Positions 51,101-59,311 of a stretch of DNA of 64,000 bases are shown in pieces. Position 1 is the first letter of the stretch. Every line of letters starts with the position of its first letter. Below the pieces are notes generated by a model. It saw only the letters and a list, made by a program, of their open reading frames with translations, was not told the DNA's origin and searched no databases. The position numbers and the translations under genes are program-made. Origin of the DNA: an uncultured Lachnospiraceae bacterium (GTDB lineage: Bacteria > Bacillota > Clostridia > Lachnospirales > Lachnospiraceae); assembly GCA_910577735.1 (NCBI GenBank), contig CAJTOO010000006.1, positions 62,001 through 126,000 of the forward strand, read 5' to 3'.

Positions 51101-52908
51101 TTGTGGAGGACAGACTGCAGAAGGAGCTGAATTCTATCATCTCCAACGGATTTGCGGTGATGTATATTATTGCCCAGAAACTGGTGTGGAAATCTGTGGA
51201 GGATGGCTATCTGGTGGGATCTCGAGGATCTGTGGGGAGTTCTTTTGTGGCCAACATGGCAGGTATTACAGAGGTAAATTCCTTAAGTCCGCATTACCTG
51301 TGTCCCAAATGTCATTACTATGACTTTGATTCGGAGGAAGTGCGGTCCTATGGCGGCGGTGCAGGGTGTGATATGCCGGACAAGGACTGTCCGGTCTGTG
51401 GGACACCCCTGCAGAAGGAAGGATTTGATATTCCCTTTGAGACCTTTTTAGGATTTAAGGGGGATAAAGAGCCGGATATTGATCTGAATTTCTCCGGAGA
51501 GTATCAGAGTAAAGCACATAAATACACAGAAGTTATTTTTGGGTTCGGGCAGACCTTCCGGGCGGGTACCATCGGTACCCTGGCGGATAAGACAGCCTAT
51601 GGTTATGTGAAGAATTACTATGAGGAGAGGGGCAGGCATAAACGAGTCTGTGAGATTAATCGGATTGTCACGGGCTGTACGGGTATTCGCAGAAGCACAG
51701 GCCAGCACCCCGGCGGTATCGTGGTATTGCCGGTGGGAGAGGATATTAATTCCTTTACTCCGGTGCAGCATCCGGCCAATGATATGACCACAGATATCGT
51801 GACTACACATTTTGATTATCATTCTATCGACCACAACCTGCTCAAACTTGATATTCTGGGCCATGATGATCCTACCATGATTCGTATGCTGCAGGATATG
51901 ACGGGGATTGACCCGGTCAAGATTCCTCTGGATGATAAGCAGGTTATGAGCCTTTTCCAGAGTACAGAGGCTCTGGGGATTACACCGGAGCAGATTGGGG
52001 GCTGTAAGCTGGGCTGTCTGGGGATTCCGGAGTTTGGTACAGAGTTTGTTATTCAGATGGTGATTGATGCCAAGCCTAAGTGCTTTACAGATCTGGTGCG
52101 GATATCCGGACTTTCCCATGGAACGGATGTGTGGCTTGGCAATGCGCAGACCCTGATTGAGGAGGGAAAGGCTACAATCTCTACAGCAATCTGCTGTCGT
52201 GATGATATCATGATTTACCTGATCCAACAGGGTGTGGATCCTTCTTTGTCCTTTACCATCATGGAGAGTGTGCGTAAAGGCAAAGGGCTGAAGGATGAGT
52301 GGATTAAGGCGATGACAGATCAAGGTGTGCCGGACTGGTATATCGGTTCCTGCAAAAAGATTAAATATATGTTCCCCAAGGCCCATGCGGCGGCTTATGT
52401 TATGATGGCCTGGCGCATCGCCTACTGTAAGGTAAATTATCCGCTGGCTTACTATGCGGCTTATTTCAGTATCCGCGCATCTGCTTTTTCCTATGAACTG
52501 ATGTGCCAGGGGCAGACCCACTTAGAGCAGGTCATGGCGGACTATAAGAAGAGAAGCGATGAGCTCTCCAAGAAGGAGCAGGACGCTTACAAGGATATGA
52601 AGATTGTACAGGAGATGTACGCCAGAGGATTTACCTTTGTGCCCATTGATATTTTTACGGCACAGTCCAGGCTGTTCCAGATTGTGGACGGTAAACTGAT
52701 GCCTTCTCTAAACAGTATTGATGGTCTGGGAGAGCGGGTGGCGGACGCTATCGTGGAGGCGGTCAAGGACGGCCCCTTCCTCAGTAAGGATGACTTCAGA
52801 GAGCGGACGAAGGCGCCCAAGTCGGTAATAGACTTGATGAGCGAACTGGGCTTGTTAGGGAATCTGCCGGAGTCTAATCAGATCAGTCTGTTTGATTTTG
52901 TGAGTTGA
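48157..52908 (+). CDS. polC: DNA polymerase III alpha subunit, PolC type
   Basis: 1583-residue replicative polymerase with built-in proofreading exonuclease. N-terminal domain (about 1-205), a low-complexity linker (206-328), OB fold, PHP domain split by the DEDDh exonuclease (FDIETTGFSPVENRIIEIGA, HNASFDMSFI, HRAVDDAEATAEIF), then palm/fingers (GSRGSVGSSFVANMAG, zinc-type cysteines CPKC...CPVC, PDIDLNFSGEYQ) and the C-terminal part ending QISLFDF. Longer than B. subtilis PolC (about 1437) mainly because of the linker. The ATG at 48157 has AGGAAAACAGG upstream. Confidence 0.96.
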   Translation: MSKAFFDVFPSLKLDSGLQDLFAQVTVDKVTSTKRKDFLRVYIGSNRLIQKEDIFRVEKEIKQQFFPNMPIVIKFYEHFHLSAQYDPKKLMDAYGDSILAELREYSPVEYNLLKRADIQFAEDKMQLIVEDTVLGQGKAEELTRILEKIYNERCGIPVQVNIGYKERAAGKYKEEDEKRLAMQVAEISARAGYAVSEKASRVFGWNQAAADGNAPTEAGDWPEGSGHLTDTAWSENGGQMTDEALLRSGGQPSNGAWSGGTAQIADGALNAGGVAKSSGRKQTEGGRTTGGMRLPGKGDTGNGNSGRKGEWGKKSERADGRRAVKRSDNPDVLYGRDFDEEAMPIEDIIGEMGEVVIRGQILKMDKREIKNERTILIYDVTDYTDTMTIKLFAHNDQVEEITSGMKPGAFIKLKGMTTIDKFDHELTIGSLAGVKKIPDFTTSRMDRSLHKRVELHCHTKMSDMDGVSEAKDIVKRAYKWGHPAVAITDHGVVQSFPDANHVWEDLWKAEKNRCKEAGEPEPDRQKFFKVIYGVEAYLVDDLHEIATNDKGQDFQEDFVVFDIETTGFSPVENRIIEIGAVKVCGGKIVDRFSSFVNPEVPIPFEIEKLTGITDDMVMGAEKIETVLPQFLAFCEGCMLVAHNASFDMSFIMENCDRQGIAHDFTYIDTVGIARVMLPGLKKHTLDSVAKALMVSLENHHRAVDDAEATAEIFVKMIPLMEKENITTLTQINEKGMSNPDIIKKLPTYHAIILAKNNVGRMNLYRLVSDSHLTYFARRPRIPKRLLSQYREGLILGSACEAGELYHALLEHKPDAEIARLVNFYDYLEIQPLGNNRFMIEAERLPEIQSMEDIMEINRKIVHLGEQFHKPVVATCDVHFLNPEDEIYRRIIMAGQGFPDADNQAPLYFRTTEEMLEEFTYLGSDKAQEVVITNTNLIADMIDSMSPVRPDKCPPVIEDSDRQLTEICYHKAHELYGDTLPQIVEDRLQKELNSIISNGFAVMYIIAQKLVWKSVEDGYLVGSRGSVGSSFVANMAGITEVNSLSPHYLCPKCHYYDFDSEEVRSYGGGAGCDMPDKDCPVCGTPLQKEGFDIPFETFLGFKGDKEPDIDLNFSGEYQSKAHKYTEVIFGFGQTFRAGTIGTLADKTAYGYVKNYYEERGRHKRVCEINRIVTGCTGIRRSTGQHPGGIVVLPVGEDINSFTPVQHPANDMTTDIVTTHFDYHSIDHNLLKLDILGHDDPTMIRMLQDMTGIDPVKIPLDDKQVMSLFQSTEALGITPEQIGGCKLGCLGIPEFGTEFVIQMVIDAKPKCFTDLVRISGLSHGTDVWLGNAQTLIEEGKATISTAICCRDDIMIYLIQQGVDPSLSFTIMESVRKGKGLKDEWIKAMTDQGVPDWYIGSCKKIKYMFPKAHAAAYVMMAWRIAYCKVNYPLAYYAAYFSIRASAFSYELMCQGQTHLEQVMADYKKRSDELSKKEQDAYKDMKIVQEMYARGFTFVPIDIFTAQSRLFQIVDGKLMPSLNSIDGLGERVADAIVEAVKDGPFLSKDDFRERTKAPKSVIDLMSELGLLGNLPESNQISLFDFVS
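48838..48981 (+). repeat. Four imperfect 36-bp tandem repeats in the polC linker
   Basis: Units at 48838, 48874, 48910 and 48946 each encode 12 residues: LTDTAWSENGGQ, MTDEALLRSGGQ, PSNGAWSGGTAQ, IADGALNAGGVA. The frame is kept throughout. Located at residues 228-275 of PolC, between the N-terminal and OB domains. Confidence 0.65.
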
Positions 52909-52975
52909 TTTTGGGTCCAAATAAGAGGTGAAAAAATATTTTGATAAATTTTTTTGAGAAATTTGCAAAAACCTC

Positions 52976-53004
52976 TTGCATTATTGGAGAAAATATAATA
53001 GAAT
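52976..53004 (+). promoter_or_regulatory. tRNA promoter
   Basis: TTGCAT (52976-52981), 17 bases, TAGAAT (52999-53004). The start would be near 53011, 13 bases before the tRNA. A TATAAT at 52994-52999 is also present but spaced wrongly from any -35. Confidence 0.5.
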
Positions 53005-53023
53005 AAGCAAGTGTCAAACAGAT

Positions 53024-53095
53024 GGCTTGTTGGTCAAGCGGTTAAGACGCCGCCCTCTCACGGCGGAAACAGGGGTTCGATTCCCCTACAAGCTG
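53024..53095 (+). tRNA. tRNA-Glu (anticodon CTC)
   Basis: 72 bases that fold as a cloverleaf: acceptor GGCTTGT with ACAAGCT (first pair G-U) and discriminator G; D-arm GTC/GAC; anticodon stem CCGCC/GGCGG with loop CTCTCAC, so anticodon CTC reading GAG; T-arm AGGGG-TTCGATT-CCCCT. CCA is not encoded (GTTGAC follows GCT). The body closely matches Firmicute tRNA-Glu. Confidence 0.93.
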
Positions 53096-53126
53096 TTGAC
53101 TGTGAAAACAGCCCAACCCTAAAGGA

Positions 53127-53170
53127 TGCTGGAAACCTTCATGAAGTAAGGTTTGTGGCATTTTTTATTT
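53127..53170 (+). terminator. Terminator after tRNA-Glu
   Basis: AAACCTT (53133-53139) pairs with AAGGTTT (53148-53154), extended imperfectly by TGC (53127-53129) with GCA (53158-53160), followed by TTTTTTATTTT. Confidence 0.75.
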
Positions 53171-53205
53171 TGTCTGAAAAGTAAATATAACCTGCAGATA
53201 TCGGT

Positions 53206-54048
53206 TTATCGAGGGGGATTTCTATGCTGTCTGCGCCACTGCTGAGGCGCTGTTCCCATCAGTTTCTTGAAGGCTCTTGAAAAGTGGAATTGGTTGGAAT
53301 ATCCGATGCTTTCGGAAACCTGCGCGATGGTCATGTTAGTGGTACGTAACAGTTCACAGGATTTATTGATTCTATATTGAATCAGAAATTCCTGTGGACT
53401 TTTTTGAGTCATTTTCTTGAACAGCTTGCTGAAATAGCTTCTCTCCAGGTTCAGGCATTCTGCTATATTTTCGACTGTGATATCCTGCATATAGTGTTCT
53501 TCGATATAGCTTACAGCAGATTGGATATAATATTCTCTGATATGATTGCCGGAATACAGGATGCGATTGGCAGAGGAGCAGATCAGGGCGTTAAAAAACA
53601 GATAGGTATAGCCCATGATTTCAGGGGCAGGCAGATCGGGATGCTTTACGATATATTCCAGGTAAGAAAATACGTTGATGGCAGCCACTGGTGATTCCGG
53701 GGCGTAGATAGGGCTTTGGTAAGTCAGACCTGCGCTTGTGAGATATTCTTTTGCTTTTAAACCATCGAATTCAATCCACATATAAGTCCAGGGGGTCTTG
53801 GCATCTGCAGTATAGTGAACGATTTTGTTGGGCTCGATTAAAAAAGCATCTCCTGTATGGAGGACATACGCCTTTTCATGGTCGTCGGGATTGTTGCTGA
53901 AGGTACCGCTGCCGGATACGATGTAATGTATCAGATAGTGATTGCGCATGGCAGGGCCGAAACTATGCAGGGGCTTGCAATTCTCATAGCCGTATTGATA
54001 GATTGTGATATCAAAAAATCCCTGGTTTAAGAATAAATAAGTAGGCAT
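53206..54048 (-). CDS. AraC-family transcriptional regulator
   Basis: 280 residues from the ATG at 54048 (AGGAG seven bases before it on this strand); the frame is open 24 codons further up. An N-terminal cupin-type effector domain (HYLIHYIVSGSGTF, DAFLIEPNKIVHYTADA) is followed by two C-terminal helix-turn-helix motifs (ECLNLERSYFSKLFKKMTQ and SIGYSNQFHFSRAFKKLMG). Divergent from the alpha-galactosidase gene with a 170-base shared region, so it probably activates that gene in response to an alpha-galactoside (MsmR/RafR-like). Confidence 0.9.
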   Translation of the reverse strand: MPTYLFLNQGFFDITIYQYGYENCKPLHSFGPAMRNHYLIHYIVSGSGTFSNNPDDHEKAYVLHTGDAFLIEPNKIVHYTADAKTPWTYMWIEFDGLKAKEYLTSAGLTYQSPIYAPESPVAAINVFSYLEYIVKHPDLPAPEIMGYTYLFFNALICSSANRILYSGNHIREYYIQSAVSYIEEHYMQDITVENIAECLNLERSYFSKLFKKMTQKSPQEFLIQYRINKSCELLRTTNMTIAQVSESIGYSNQFHFSRAFKKLMGTAPQQWRRQHRNPPR

Positions 54049-54218
54049 CTGCTGTCTCCTTTTTTTCAAATATATACCATAATGTGTTCTTCTGTCAATG
54101 ATGCAAAGAAAAGGACACATTTGGATATAAGAGCAGACATAAGGGTGTATTTACATCAGATGCAGAAAGCAGTAGGATGGGTGTAAAATACTATTAAATA
54201 CAAATGGAGAAAACAGGT

Positions 54219-56465
54219 ATGGGAATAGTTTATAACGAAAATACAAGGGAATTTCATCTTTTTAATGAGTCTGTCAGCTACATCATCGGTGTCCTGAAGA
54301 ATGGTCAGTTAGGGCAGCTTTATTATGGAAAGCGTATTCACGAAAGGGAATCCTATGAGCATCTTCTGGAACTTTGGCCAAGGGCAATGACACCTTATGT
54401 GTATGATGGTGAAAGAGAGTTTGCATTGGAGCACATCAAGCAGGAGTATCCTGCGTATGGTGCAGGCGATATGCATTATCCGGCTTATGAAGTGAAGCAG
54501 CAAAATGGCAGCAGGATTACGGAGCTGCATTACCAGCGCCATGAAATATACAAAGGAAAGAGGAGCTTAAAAGGTCTGCCTGCCACATATGGGGAAGAAG
54601 ATGAGGTACAATCCTTGGATATTCGTCTGAAAGATCCGGTGATCGGACTGGAAGTGGTGCTGACTTACAGTATTTATGACGGCCTTCCGGTGATTACGAG
54701 AAGCGTGCAGTTTCTGAACCAGGGAAAAGAAGAAGTGGTTCTGGAGCGAGCCATGAGTATGAATGTGGATCTGCCGGATATGGATTTTGAAATGTTGGAG
54801 TTGACAGGCGCATGGTCCAGAGAGCGTCATATCAAAAAAAGAAAAGTGGAGCATGGCATACAGGGCATTTACAGTATGAAGGGCTGCAGCAGCAATAGCT
54901 TTAATCCCTTTCTTGCCTTACAAAGACCGGAAACAACAGAAAAAGCGGGTGAGGTGTATGGATTTACACTTGTGTACAGCGGAAGCTTTCTGGCACAGGT
55001 GGAGGCTGATCCCTTTGATACGGTGAGAGTTACCATGGGGATACATCCCGATTGTTTTTCCTGGCCTCTTAGGGAAGGAGAGGAATTTCAGACACCGGAG
55101 GCGGTGCTTGTCTATTCAGATCAGGGGTTAAACGGCATGAGCGGTGTATTCCATCAACTGTTCCGCACAAGGCTCGCCAGAGGAAGGTGGCGGGATGAGC
55201 CTCGCCCCATCCTGATCAATAACTGGGAAGCTACGTATTTTGATTTCGATGAAGAAAAGATCTTGAAACTTGCGAAGACAGCACAACAACTTGGCATCGA
55301 GCTCTTTGTACTGGATGATGGCTGGTTTGGGAAGCGGGACGATGACAGTACCTCTTTGGGAGATTGGTATCCTGATTTAAGAAAGCTGCCTGGCGGCATA
55401 GCAGCGCTGTCAGAAAAAATAGAAAAGCTGGGTATGAAATTCGGCCTTTGGTTTGAGCCGGAGATGGTCAGCGAGGACAGTGACTTCTTCAGAGCCCATC
55501 CTGATTATGTACTGTCTGTTCCCGGCAGGAGAAAATCTTACGGACGGAACCAGTATGTGTTGGATTTTTCCAGGGAAGAGATTGTGAATGCGATATACCT
55601 TCAAATGGAAAAGGTGCTTTCGCAGGCGAAGGTTTCTTATGTGAAATGGGACATGAACCGCTACATGACAGAGGTATATTCCCATGCTCTGCCGTCAAAG
55701 GAGCAGGGGACGGTAATGCACCGTTATATACTGGGGGTTTATAGTTTGTATGAGCGGCTGCTTGCAAGGTTCCCCCATATCTTGTTTGAATCCTGTGCCA
55801 GCGGCGGGGCAAGATTTGATGCGGGTATGTTGTATTATGCGCCACAGTGCTGGACTTCTGATGATACGGACGCAGTGGAACGCTTAAAGATTCAGTATGG
55901 AACGTCCATGGTTTATCCCTTAAGCAGTATGGGAGCCCATGTTTCCGCCATACCAAACCATCAGAATTTCCGCCGGACACCTATTAATACAAGGGCAAAT
56001 GTGGCGTACTTCGGCACATTCGGTTATGAGCTTGATCTGAACCAGTTGACAGAGGAAGAGAAGGAGACCATAAAGCAGCAGGTAGTCTTTATGAAAAAGT
56101 ATCGCCGCTTGTTTCAGCAGGGAACATTTTACCGCCTTGCCAGTCCCTTTGAAGGCAATGTAACGGCGTGGATGGTAGTGTCTTCTGATAAAAAGGAGGC
56201 TATTGCAGGGTACTATCGTGTGCTGCGCCCTGTGAATGCGCCATATGCCAGGATTCGGCTTCAGGGACTGGAAGAAGGAACTGAATATGAAGTCCGGAGA
56301 ATGGAAGCGCAGGAAACGGTGACAGAGGTAAGTCGTTATGGGGATGAACTGATGCATAGCGGCCTTCTCGTTTCGGATGCCGCATCCGGTGAAAGCTGCG
56401 GAGAATACAATGGAAGCAATGGGGATTACCATTCCAGATTATACGTGCTGAAAGAAAAAGTATAG
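54219..56465 (+). CDS. Alpha-galactosidase, GH36
   Basis: About 748-residue cytoplasmic glycoside hydrolase that removes alpha-galactose from melibiose and raffinose-type sugars. N-terminal beta domain, central barrel with WEATYFDFDEEKIL, LDDGWFGKRDDD, nucleophile in YVKWDMNRYMTE, and acid/base region SGGARFDAG plus WTSDDTDAVERL; C-terminal beta domain. No signal peptide. ATG 54219 has GGAG nine bases upstream; the ATG at 54204 lacks a ribosome site. No sugar transporter is linked here, so uptake must be encoded elsewhere. Confidence 0.93.
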   Translation: MGIVYNENTREFHLFNESVSYIIGVLKNGQLGQLYYGKRIHERESYEHLLELWPRAMTPYVYDGEREFALEHIKQEYPAYGAGDMHYPAYEVKQQNGSRITELHYQRHEIYKGKRSLKGLPATYGEEDEVQSLDIRLKDPVIGLEVVLTYSIYDGLPVITRSVQFLNQGKEEVVLERAMSMNVDLPDMDFEMLELTGAWSRERHIKKRKVEHGIQGIYSMKGCSSNSFNPFLALQRPETTEKAGEVYGFTLVYSGSFLAQVEADPFDTVRVTMGIHPDCFSWPLREGEEFQTPEAVLVYSDQGLNGMSGVFHQLFRTRLARGRWRDEPRPILINNWEATYFDFDEEKILKLAKTAQQLGIELFVLDDGWFGKRDDDSTSLGDWYPDLRKLPGGIAALSEKIEKLGMKFGLWFEPEMVSEDSDFFRAHPDYVLSVPGRRKSYGRNQYVLDFSREEIVNAIYLQMEKVLSQAKVSYVKWDMNRYMTEVYSHALPSKEQGTVMHRYILGVYSLYERLLARFPHILFESCASGGARFDAGMLYYAPQCWTSDDTDAVERLKIQYGTSMVYPLSSMGAHVSAIPNHQNFRRTPINTRANVAYFGTFGYELDLNQLTEEEKETIKQQVVFMKKYRRLFQQGTFYRLASPFEGNVTAWMVVSSDKKEAIAGYYRVLRPVNAPYARIRLQGLEEGTEYEVRRMEAQETVTEVSRYGDELMHSGLLVSDAASGESCGEYNGSNGDYHSRLYVLKEKV

Positions 56466-56516
56466 CAGTAAGAAGGAGCAGGAAATCATACGGCCTGACC
56501 GATGCATCTCAAAAGA

Positions 56517-56545
56517 TTGCGGCCTGTCTTAAATCATGATATGAT
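56517..56545 (+). promoter_or_regulatory. Promoter of the cdaR-like gene
   Basis: TTGCGG (56517-56522), 17 bases, TATGAT (56540-56545), about 40 bases before the chosen start codon. Confidence 0.5.
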
Positions 56546-56587
56546 ACTGGATAATATACAGGAGACATGGAGTCTAAAGGAAAAGAT

Positions 56588-57748
56588 ATGTACATATCTC
56601 AGACAGCGGCCCAGTCCATCGTAGAAGAGATAGGACGGGAAATAAACGAACATATTAACTTTATGGATCAGGAAGGCTACATCGTGGCCAGTACAGATAT
56701 GGCGCGCTTAGGAACGCTTCACACAGGGGCGCGCCGTATCATTGAGGAGAAACTGCCGGAACTTTATATCACGGAAGAGATGGAAAATCCTACCACCAGG
56801 CTGGGGATCAACCTTCCCATTACCATTAGGGGCGAGATCGTGGGGGTGGTGGGTATCACCGGTGAGAAAGAGCGGGTGGCCGGATATGGTAATATTGTGC
56901 GCCGGATGACAGAGATCATGGTGGAAGACAGCCGGATGAAAGACCACAGAAAATATGACAGACGTGTCAGATATCGTTTCATGGAAGAGTGGATTGCCAG
57001 GTCGGGTGCTTATTATGACCGTAATTTTGTGGAGCGCGGTATTCAGATAGGCATTGATATCATGCGTCCCCGCAGAGCCATGGTCATTCACTTCGCACGC
57101 TATTCCAAGCTTTCTGCCACACAGGAAGGGCAGAGAAAACTAGAGGAGATGGAATCGGCTGTGCGCCATTATGTGGACCGGGAAGGGGTTCTCTATCTGC
57201 GGGAGCCGCTAAAGCAGATATGCCTGACTGCCGCCTGTGATGACGAAAGTATCAGAAAGCTGGCAGAGCATATCAGGAAATTGTTGTGGGATAAGTATGA
57301 GGAACGGATCATCATCGGGATTGATTCTGTGAATGGCGGGAGTCTTCATATCAGCCAGCTGTGCAAAGAGGCAGAACGTGCCGCGGAAGCCGGCAGACAG
57401 GATGAGATTGTTTTCTATAAAGATTTGTATGTGGAGCTGTTCCTGCATGATATTTCGGATGATGTCAGGGCAGAATATCTGGAGAAACTGTTTCCCGGGG
57501 TGAGAGAGGAAGAACTGGATGCTTATATGAAGCTGATCGACGTATTCTTTGAGGAGGACGGGTCTTTGGCCCGGATGTCAGATAAGCTTTATATGCATAA
57601 GAATACCATCCAGTATAAGTTGAAGAAGATGGAAGCCTTAAATGGATTGGATATCAGAACGCCTGGCGGTGCGGCTGTGTATTATATGGCACTGCAGTTT
57701 TATCAGAATGCTGGAAATGATATGTCGTCCCTGCTCCGCAACCTATAG
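56588..57748 (+). CDS. CdaR-family sugar diacid/glycerate regulator
   Basis: 386 residues from the ATG at 56588 (AAAGG seven bases upstream); ATG 56567 is an alternative. N-terminal sugar-diacid recognition domain (MYISQTAAQSIVEEIGREIN, FMDQEGYIVASTD, PTTRLGINLPITI), a central GGDEF-like region, and a C-terminal PucR-type HTH (MSDKLYMHKNTIQYKLKKME). CdaR proteins activate genes for glucarate, galactarate and glycerate use. It precedes glycerate 2-kinase and a GntP permease, which are its likely targets. Confidence 0.9.
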   Translation: MYISQTAAQSIVEEIGREINEHINFMDQEGYIVASTDMARLGTLHTGARRIIEEKLPELYITEEMENPTTRLGINLPITIRGEIVGVVGITGEKERVAGYGNIVRRMTEIMVEDSRMKDHRKYDRRVRYRFMEEWIARSGAYYDRNFVERGIQIGIDIMRPRRAMVIHFARYSKLSATQEGQRKLEEMESAVRHYVDREGVLYLREPLKQICLTAACDDESIRKLAEHIRKLLWDKYEERIIIGIDSVNGGSLHISQLCKEAERAAEAGRQDEIVFYKDLYVELFLHDISDDVRAEYLEKLFPGVREEELDAYMKLIDVFFEEDGSLARMSDKLYMHKNTIQYKLKKMEALNGLDIRTPGGAAVYYMALQFYQNAGNDMSSLLRNL

Positions 57749-57897
57749 GCTTAGAAGAAGGAATCTGAGACTGCACAAGAGGCTGCCGATGGGGTTCCAA
57801 CTGTCCGGGCATATTTGGTAAATGTTCTGCGTGACAAAAATATTGAAAAACATATGTATTCTGTAACATATACAAACTTAAAAATATATAGTATTTT

Positions 57898-57929
57898 AAA
57901 AGAAGATTACAAAAGAATCTTCTTTTTTT
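57898..57929 (+). terminator. Terminator after the cdaR-like gene
   Basis: A perfect 11-bp stem AAAAGAAGATT / AATCTTCTTTT with a 7-base loop, followed by TTT. It lies 150 bases after the stop; the stretch in between (57749-57897) shows no gene. Confidence 0.85.
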
Positions 57930-57955
57930 ACATTTTATTAGTAAAATTGTACAAT
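57927..57955 (+). promoter_or_regulatory. Promoter of the glycerate kinase operon with internal palindrome
   Basis: TTTACA (57927-57932), 17 bases, TACAAT (57950-57955). The spacer contains ATTTTA-TTAG-TAAAAT (57932-57947), a perfect inverted repeat that could be a regulator site. The start codon is 37 bases downstream. Confidence 0.55.
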
Positions 57956-57991
57956 TGGCTGATGGGATTAGGCTGGTGAAAGCGAGGCATT

Positions 57992-59224
57992 ATGGGATTA
58001 CGGGGAGAAGCGGATCAGATCATCAAGAAGTCTATACAGGCTGTGCTGCCGGATGAAGCAGTGGCGAAAGCGCTGCGGGGCAAAGAATTTGGACAGGGAA
58101 AGATTTATATGGTAGCTGTCGGTAAGGCCGGCTGGCAGATGGGAAAAGCGGCGGCGGATATTCTTCAGGACAGGTTGGAAGCCGGCGTGGTGGTGACCAA
58201 GTACGATCATGTGAAGGGAGAGATTCCCAGGACCAGGTGTTTTGAAGCCGGGCATCCGGTGCCAGATGAAAATTCTTATCTGGCCACCCAGGCGGCACTT
58301 GATCTGGTGGCCCAGGCATCTGCGGAAGACGTGGTGGTCTTTCTTCTTTCCGGCGGCGGCTCTGCGTTGTTTGAGAAACCGTTGGTGCCGGGGGATGAAT
58401 TGCAGGATATTACCACACAGCTTCTTGCCTGCGGGGCGGATATTGTGGAAATGAATACAATCCGCAAGAGACTTTCCGCGGTCAAAGGCGGCAGATTTGC
58501 GCTGGCCTGTGAGCCGGCCAAGGTATTCAGCATCGTGCTCAGTGATATTCTGGGAGATCCGCTGGATATGATCGCATCCGGTCCGGCTTATCCGGACTCT
58601 TCCACCTGTGAGGAAGCATTGGCCATTGCGGAGAAATATAAGCTGACACTTTCAGAGAAGGTATGGCAGCTTCTTAAGGAGGAGACACCGGAAGAATTAC
58701 ACAATGTGGAGACACAGATTACGGGCAGCGTGTCCGATCTGTGCCGGGCAGCGGCTTCTGCCTGTGAAGCACTGGGATATGAACCGCACCTGCTGACAGA
58801 TCAGCTGAATTGTGAGGCAAGAGAAGCGGGGAGATTTCTGGCAGCGATTGCCAGGACGTATCAACATACGGATAAAAGTTTAGCCTTTCTGGCGGGCGGG
58901 GAGACAGTCGTACACCTGACCGGCAAGGGGAAGGGCGGACGCAACCAGGAACTTGCACTGGCAGCAGCAGAGGGCATCGCAGGACTTAAGGAAACCGCAG
59001 TATTCAGTGTGGGAAGTGATGGTACCGATGGCCCTACCGATGCGGCAGGGGGGTATAGCGATGACGGCACCAGGCATAAACTGTCAGAACAGGGGATTTC
59101 CATCTATGATGTGCTGCAGGATAATGATGCCTACCATGCATTGGAAAAGGTGGATGGATTGGTTGTCACAGGCGCTACGGGAACCAATGTAAATGATGTG
59201 GCAGTATTGTTGATCAGGCGCTAG
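57992..59224 (+). CDS. Glycerate 2-kinase (MOFRL/TtuD type)
   Basis: 410-residue kinase making 2-phosphoglycerate from glycerate. N-terminal DUF4147 part (VAVGKAGWQMGKAA, CFEAGHPVPDENS, LLSGGGSALFEKP, NTIRKRLSAVKGG) and C-terminal MOFRL part (FLAGGETVVHLTGKGKGGRN, VGSDGTDGPTDAAGG, TGTNVNDVAVLLIR). It begins at ATG with a GCGAGG ribosome site. The next gene is a metallo-beta-lactamase-fold protein and then GntP, consistent with import and breakdown of a sugar acid. Confidence 0.93.
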   Translation: MGLRGEADQIIKKSIQAVLPDEAVAKALRGKEFGQGKIYMVAVGKAGWQMGKAAADILQDRLEAGVVVTKYDHVKGEIPRTRCFEAGHPVPDENSYLATQAALDLVAQASAEDVVVFLLSGGGSALFEKPLVPGDELQDITTQLLACGADIVEMNTIRKRLSAVKGGRFALACEPAKVFSIVLSDILGDPLDMIASGPAYPDSSTCEEALAIAEKYKLTLSEKVWQLLKEETPEELHNVETQITGSVSDLCRAAASACEALGYEPHLLTDQLNCEAREAGRFLAAIARTYQHTDKSLAFLAGGETVVHLTGKGKGGRNQELALAAAEGIAGLKETAVFSVGSDGTDGPTDAAGGYSDDGTRHKLSEQGISIYDVLQDNDAYHALEKVDGLVVTGATGTNVNDVAVLLIRR

Positions 59225-59311
59225 AGGCATCGGACAGGTAGTGGGGCTGATGCTGTAAGAGGAACGGGAAAAAAAGAGCAAGATAAGGCAACGAGCATAG
59301 AAAGGAATGTC

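Noticed and set aside
51448..52521. 357-codon minus-strand frame inside polC
   Set aside because: Fully antisense to conserved polymerase motifs, no ribosome site, no recognised domain.
57975..57992. Catabolite-repression (cre) site before the glycerate kinase gene
   Set aside because: TGAAAGCG fits one half-site only, and the sequence overlaps the ribosome site.
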